From Hexactinellida sp. DTS-2022 (Eukaryota; Porifera; Hexactinellida): 64,000 nt of DNA. This document shows positions 59,342 through 64,000 of this stretch, in pieces (position 1 is the first letter of the stretch; every line of letters starts with the position of its first letter). The stretch covers positions 5,766,001-5,830,000 of the forward strand of contig JAPNXP010000002.1 of assembly GCA_028753945.1 (NCBI GenBank). Reading direction: 5' to 3'. Position numbers and translations under genes: made by a program. Under the pieces are notes generated by a model. That model saw nothing but the letters and a program-made list of their open reading frames with translations. It did not search any database and was not told where the DNA came from.

Positions 59342-59512
59342 GTAGTTATGGTTAAATTTATGCACCCCAATGGACCATCAAAATACTTCAATTGCTCCCA
59401 AAGTGAAGATTTGTGCTGGATCCCTGTTGAAGATATTCATGGAATTATTCAGCCAACGCAGATTTGCAAAAATGGAAGGGGCATATCAGCTATCATAATT
59501 AATATATATTAA
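59342..59512 (+). pseudogene. Coding remnant with FMHPNGP motif
   Basis: The open segment reads VVMVKFMHPNGPSKYFNCSQ, then SEDLCWIPVEDIHGIIQPT, before a stop. It is clearly related to 8060-8167. The upstream part of the same ORF is repeat sequence, so no start is assigned. The family is not identified. The KFMHP-x-GP...(S/R)-E-D-x-C-W-(I/V)-P pattern is one I associate with transposon-linked invertebrate ORFs, from memory and unverified. Confidence 0.45.
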
Positions 59513-59742
59513 TATTATTGCAAATAAATATTGACAAATAACTGCTTTATCAAATTAAATTAAACTATCCAACTTCTATTACGGATAATTTTAAGTAAGA
59601 TTAAATTCCTTACAAGAGAATAGCACATAACGCTTACAATTTTCAAATTTATCACGTGTTTGAGTGTTATTATAAAATGCCAAAGGGGGGAAAAAATATA
59701 AACAAATGAAAGTAATTACAAAATGGCTTATATAACATACGA

Positions 59743-61245
59743 CAGGGACTTCTTTAATATAGGGACTGTAAACTTCGTTTTACGGTAAAATTAGCGTAGG
59801 CCTAAAACAGTATTGTTACTTATTGATATCCCGTAATCCGCTAATGCTAGACACAGGAAATGTATTATTGTCGTATAGGAAGTCATATTTTGGGAGTCCA
59901 ACGGTGATATTGGTTTATCGAAAATATTTGTGGAATGTAAGTTATGCGATTTTCACACCCTTCCATATATGGTAATATTGTTAAAATCTCGAGATTACTT
60001 AACTTTATACATATGAAATGTATCATTTTCGTACAGGAAATCATATTTTGGGAGTCCAACGGTCATATTGGTTTATCGAAAATATTTGTGGAATGTAAGT
60101 TATGCGATTTTCACACCTTTCCATATATGGTAATATTGTTAAAATCTCGAGATTAGTTAGTTTTATACATATGAAATTTATTATTGGCGAATGGGAAATG
60201 GAAATTCATATTTAGGGACTCAGTAGATCACATTGATTTACCTAAGGCGTTCCCCTTAGCCTATATTATTATTTTGGCACTCTCCACAGGAGGATTGCCC
60301 CGACCCTGTTTTGTAGTTTAGCTAATTCCCACCTATCAGATATCTGTCATTATGTTGTTTATTAAAAAATCTTGATAAGTTTCTTTCAAATCTATATTTA
60401 AATCAATGTTGACCAATAAAATGTATTAAGTGGTGATGAGAAATGGATTTAGGACTACATATTCTGATAAAATTCAAAAAGTTTAATACTTTATACATTA
60501 ATTTCCCAATAACTCTACTGTTATTCAACAGACCGGCTAACTGGTTAATAAAATCTCTAACCGTTAACCGATGTCAGCAACGGTAACCGGTTAACCGTAT
60601 CCAGCCTTATTGTTTTTTAATAAACAACATAATGACAGAATGAGATATCTGATAGGTAAGAATTAGCTAAACTATAAAACAGGGTCGGGGCAATCCTCCT
60701 GTGGAGAGTACCAAAATAATAATATAGGCTAAGGGGAACGCCTTAGGTAAATCAATGTGATCTACTGAGTCCCTAAATATGAATTCCGATTTCCCATTCG
60801 CCATAAATATATTTCATATGTATAAAACTAACTAATCTCGAGATTTTAACAATATAACCATATATGGAAAGGTGTGAAAATCGCATAACTTACATTCCAC
60901 AAATATTTTCGATAAACCAATATGACCGTTGGACTCCCAAAATATGATTTCCTGTACGAAAATGATACATTTCATATGTATAAAGTTAAGTAATCTCGAG
61001 ATTTTAACAATATTACCATATATGGAAGGGTGTGAAAATCGCATAACTTACATTCCACAAATATTTTCGATAAACCAATATTACCGTTGGACTCAGAAAA
61101 TATGACTTCCTATACGACAATAATACATTTCCTGTGTCTAGCATTAGCGGATTACGGGATATCAATAAGTAACAATACTGTTTTAGGCCTACGCTAATTT
61201 TACCATAAAACGAAGTTTACAGTCCCTATATTAAAGAAGTCCCTG
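59743..61245. mobile_element. Foldback element with 620-bp arms, hAT-type
   Basis: Arms 59743 to about 60368 and about 60611 to 61245 are near-perfect inverted repeats starting CAGGGACTTCTTTAATAT. The loop of about 240 bp contains ACCGTTAACC motifs. CATACGA flanks both ends (59736-59742, 61246-61252); an eighth position differs. A CAGGG start and a 7-8-bp duplication fit hAT. Each arm holds two direct copies of a roughly 120-170-bp unit (GGGAGTCCAACGG). The identical 70-codon ORFs at 59944 (plus) and 60832 (minus) are mirror products of the arms. Confidence 0.85.
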
Positions 61246-61252
61246 CATACGA

Positions 61253-62620
61253 TAACCGCGAAGCTGTCGTTGCTGGCTCCACATAACAGTCCATGTCTCA
61301 TAGTACAAATGAGGCCAAAGAAACATGCAATTTGACCAATTTTCAATTTTTGTACAATAGCTATGACGTCATATTAAAACATGTCTAATTGCACCTGACT
61401 ACCCAATATAATAATAGCTCATATTTTGATTTAGGCAATTATAAGGTGTAAATAATCACTTAGTGAAACCATTCTTAATAGGTGATCAGGTCCAATTATA
61501 ATTTACCTGGGTTAATTGAGACGTACGCGTACAATTGAGTTTGCTTAATTAATTAATTAATAAGTTTTGTTAATTGGAAGTTACTTTCAGTTCCACAATA
61601 GTTTAATTTAATTCCATTCATCAATAGCAAATTCGCTATTAGCAAGGAAATATTGATCAAAATGCGAATTGATATTACGCGACCCCCTGACTGAATACTC
61701 ATTAATTTTAACTGTGCCGATTACGCTTTGGTATATTCTAATTTAATACCTTGTTTAGCTAGTTAATTACTACGTCCACTATATTTTTACCAAAATGACA
61801 TGCACAAAAAAATAAAATTGCAGTGTGCAGACTAAGTGATACTAAATCTATATTATGGAGGCAGGATAATTTTGCTGCATAAATAACGAAACATGGTCGG
61901 AAGAGTGGTAATTTTAGTTGTTTTAAAAGGAACAAACCGTCACTTCAATTATAATCAGAGTCGCTCATTATGAACACTCGTGTATTTTGAACTAACCCTC
62001 TGGTCCCAATGGGATAGTCCACTTCCTTATTGGGAAGTCTTTGAAATATAAACACAATATTTTCGGTCACCTGAGAGTAAAATAACTAATCCTGACTATA
62101 GTAATATTTGTGAGCGTAATAGATAAAATAAGAACAAGTATCGGTAGTTTGCTAACATTCTTATCTTGCCACCCTTTCGAGGCGCTGCAGGAATACTAAA
62201 TGGATAGCTCCTCTTGATCAACAAATGAAAAAATTGAAAAGTTTATCAAAAAATATAACTCACATCGGCCCTCTGAGAGGTGTCAACCAAGAGTATAATC
62301 AAAGTTTAGAATAATACTCAAAATAATCGATATTGAAAATCGTGTTTCAATAATACCCAATAATAATAATATAATTTCATTGAAATAATTAAATCATTCA
62401 CTCCTTCTATGCATTTCAGAAGTTTGATTAAGGAAGACGAACTCCTATGTTCGTTTGTGAAAATTTCTTGCAGAAATCAGAAAGCCCCCAAAAAAGAGCA
62501 ATCTAATAATGAACTATGGTAACTAGCGCGCTACGCTTGCTATGTTACTTGGGGGCAACGTATGAGGCGCATACAACACACATAATAATTGTTTTAATAG
62601 TATAAATATTCACCTGTTAC
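61253..62620. other. AT-rich stretch without recognised features
   Basis: No ORF, repeat boundary or RNA gene could be supported here. An (AATT)n-like patch lies at about 61545-61560. Confidence 0.5.
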
Positions 62621-62679
62621 ATGGGATGGTGGCCGTTGGGCGTTGGGGGCCCCGATCCCGGGTTACGTTACCCCAAACC

Positions 62680-62889
62680 TCAGGACCCGAAGCCCAGAAT
62701 AATTCGCACCAGCTGCCCCTGGTCAGTGACATGGTCACTCATGGTGTAAAAGAATTTTGAGTGACCTGTCGTGGTGATGACACCAGGCACAGCTGGTGAG
62801 GTGGTGAATAGAGGAAGAGGCTCGAACAGAGGCTCGTATATGGGAGCGGCGGTGGGAGCGGCGAACGCCGAAAGATTTCTAGTTGCCAT
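62680..62889 (-). CDS. Candidate exon in a GC-rich island
   Basis: The minus-strand ATG at 62889 opens 69 codons: MATRNLSAFAAPTAAPIYEP, then a Pro/Leu/Phe-rich stretch, then SKFFYTMSDHVTDQGQLVRI and a stop. Composition rises sharply to GC-rich from 62620 to 62890 compared with both sides, as might occur at a promoter or first exon. The start context is weak (T at -3) and no good splice donor is in frame. No family is recognised. It could equally be a transposon leader or chance. Confidence 0.3.
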   Translation of the reverse strand: MATRNLSAFAAPTAAPIYEPLFEPLPLFTTSPAVPGVITTTGHSKFFYTMSDHVTDQGQLVRIILGFGS

Positions 62890-63100
62890 CTAACATAACA
62901 ACAATTTGAAGTAGTGATATTGAGCTCAGTAATAGGATCATGTAAAAGAATATACATTACGAACTTTAAAGTTTCCAGGAGTCGACAACCCACGGCAAGC
63001 GGGCCTGATCTGGCCCGAAGGCGAAATTATCCAGCCCGCTGCTCTCTATACACAAGCTCATCTTCATCTCCGATTCGGCCATTAAAATGAAATCCAAATA

Positions 63101-63300
63101 TAGTACACCCTCGCTTATCGGAACAGAGGAGTTCCGATTCAAAAAAAATCTGTTCTGATTTGTGAATTCGTACGATTTAGTGAAGTAATACGATTATATA
63201 GGCCTCTATAAAATGAGATCCCGATAATCCGAACAAAACAAGTCCAAACCTTTTAAATCAAAACTAAAATCTCACGAAACAGTATACTACCTAAATACTT
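63101..63300 (+). mobile_element. pogo-like element, left end
   Basis: AGTACACCCTCGCTTATCGG matches the left terminus of the MITE at 8303. The right end was not found before the Helitron terminus at 63321. Confidence 0.4.
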
Positions 63301-63320
63301 CTCTAAGACATTTATTCATA

Positions 63321-63540
63321 ACTAGCCGAGTACCCGCGCTTCGCCGCGGTATTCAAATTACGGGATGTCATAATGAGTAAATTATCATATTTACATATGT
63401 CATTGATTGTATTACTAATAGCCGAAGCGCCGCCCTCCGCCACAAAAAGGCTTCTTGGTAGTTCCTGCAAAATATCATTATGTTCCAACGAACTTGTTAT
63501 ATCTGTACCTCTTTAGTGGTATTACCACATGGGAAGTACC
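63321..63540 (-). mobile_element. Helitron 3' terminus
   Basis: The minus strand ends CCGCG-GCGAAG-CGCGG (hairpin), eight bases, then CTAGT at 63321 followed by host T. A terminal hairpin just before CTAGT and insertion next to T are diagnostic of Helitrons. The element body extends to higher coordinates, where it meets the foldback copy at 63541. The 5' end was not seen. Confidence 0.75.
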
Positions 63541-64000
63541 ATGGCCTACTTAATATACGGCCGTGTATGTCACCGAGAAGGCCATAAAAATAGAAAGCCA
63601 GTTTATAAATTTAATTATAGGATAAACTATGTCTCCTATTGTTATTATATGGGTTGTATATGGGGTAATCAACCATTGCGAGTCAAATGGAACCACTTTT
63701 GAGAATCTGAGATTTGTGGTTAAGCTGTTTAGGCGCCATTTCATGGTGACGTTAACAATTTATGGTAAAATGAAAAAAATTCAAATATCTTAAATTTCAT
63801 TTTCTTCCTACTTTCTAGTAATTTAATGATAGGAATACTAAATCGGGATTTATTTCATATTCCAAAGGCTACTAAATCACAAAATGGCGACATTCTAAAT
63901 TTTTTTAAAAATTATTAACTAACCACATGCTAAATTACAAGTAGTATCCGAGTTACACCTTACTATTTTCGTCCATAAAACGTATATAATTGCTGGTTTA
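63541..64000. mobile_element. Mutator-type foldback element, second copy, runs off the window
   Basis: It starts ATGGCCTACTTAATATACGG and follows the 50994 copy through its left arm (GGTTAAGCTGTTTAGGCGCC) and centre (AAAATGGCGACATTCTAA). It breaks at the window end in GTATATAATTGCTGGTTTA. The left 9-bp flank would be GGAAGTACC (63532-63540). The 64-codon minus ORF at 63550 is arm sequence. Confidence 0.8.

Noticed and set aside
59944-61044. Identical 70-residue proteins on opposite strands
   Set aside because: They are mirror images caused by the foldback arms, with no family signal.

Overview
The window reads as AT-rich, repeat-dense genomic DNA of an animal, probably an invertebrate. The evidence is the DNA transposon repertoire: hAT, a Mutator-like element with a metazoan-type transposase and PHD finger, pogo/Tigger-type, TTAA-specific and Helitron-like elements. 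There are also GT-AG introns, AATAAA and TATA signals, a satellite with higher-order structure, and no bacterial-style gene packing. I could not fix the lineage from sequence. No complete, confidently functional host gene is visible. The coding signal is transposase pseudogenes, a few short coding remnants and three candidate host exons.

Layout. 1-6050: fragments of Helitron-like and hAT repeats, a 1.7-kb member of a TTAA-type family (family A) and a Helitron-like element with 28-bp flanking repeats. 6055-20248: a hAT element with a nested pogo element, a 245-bp TIR element, a roughly 70-bp minisatellite, an 821-bp element with RAG/Transib-like ends, a 0.7-kb TTAA-type element (family B), a broken Mutator-like transposase with a C-terminal PHD finger, a candidate host first exon on the minus strand, and a GC-rich minisatellite. 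20249-20564: a unique tail carrying a hAT transposase fragment. 20565-20664: exactly 100 N. 20665-34102: the block 6811-20248 again at a constant offset of 13,854, with no difference noticed. This looks like two overlapping contig ends that were scaffolded rather than merged, so everything in it should be counted once.

34103-44400: Helitron-like, hAT and family B fragments, a candidate two-exon host coding segment (leucine zipper plus hydrophobic segment) near 38 kb, and a ZBED/SCAND3-like hAT transposase pseudogene on the minus strand split by family A and family B insertions. 44413-51787: family A, pogo-like pieces, and a three-layer nest (hAT hit by family B, then a Mutator-type foldback element in the hAT target-site duplication). 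52015-56889: a 115-bp satellite in 687-bp higher-order repeats, interrupted by a family A element with a TTAA duplication. 56891-64000: family B palindrome, hAT elements, a 1.5-kb hAT-type foldback element, a GC-rich island with a candidate exon, a canonical Helitron 3' end, and a second Mutator-type foldback copy running off the window.

The genes do not form a pathway. The biology here is transposon ecology: non-autonomous elements of at least six superfamilies nested in one another, several with intact target-site duplications that let insertion order be read directly. The most unusual item is the element at 9966-10786. Its ends begin with the exact V(D)J recombination heptamer CACAGTG, it has a 5-bp target duplication, and a shared second block lies 13 bp from one heptamer and 23 bp from the other.
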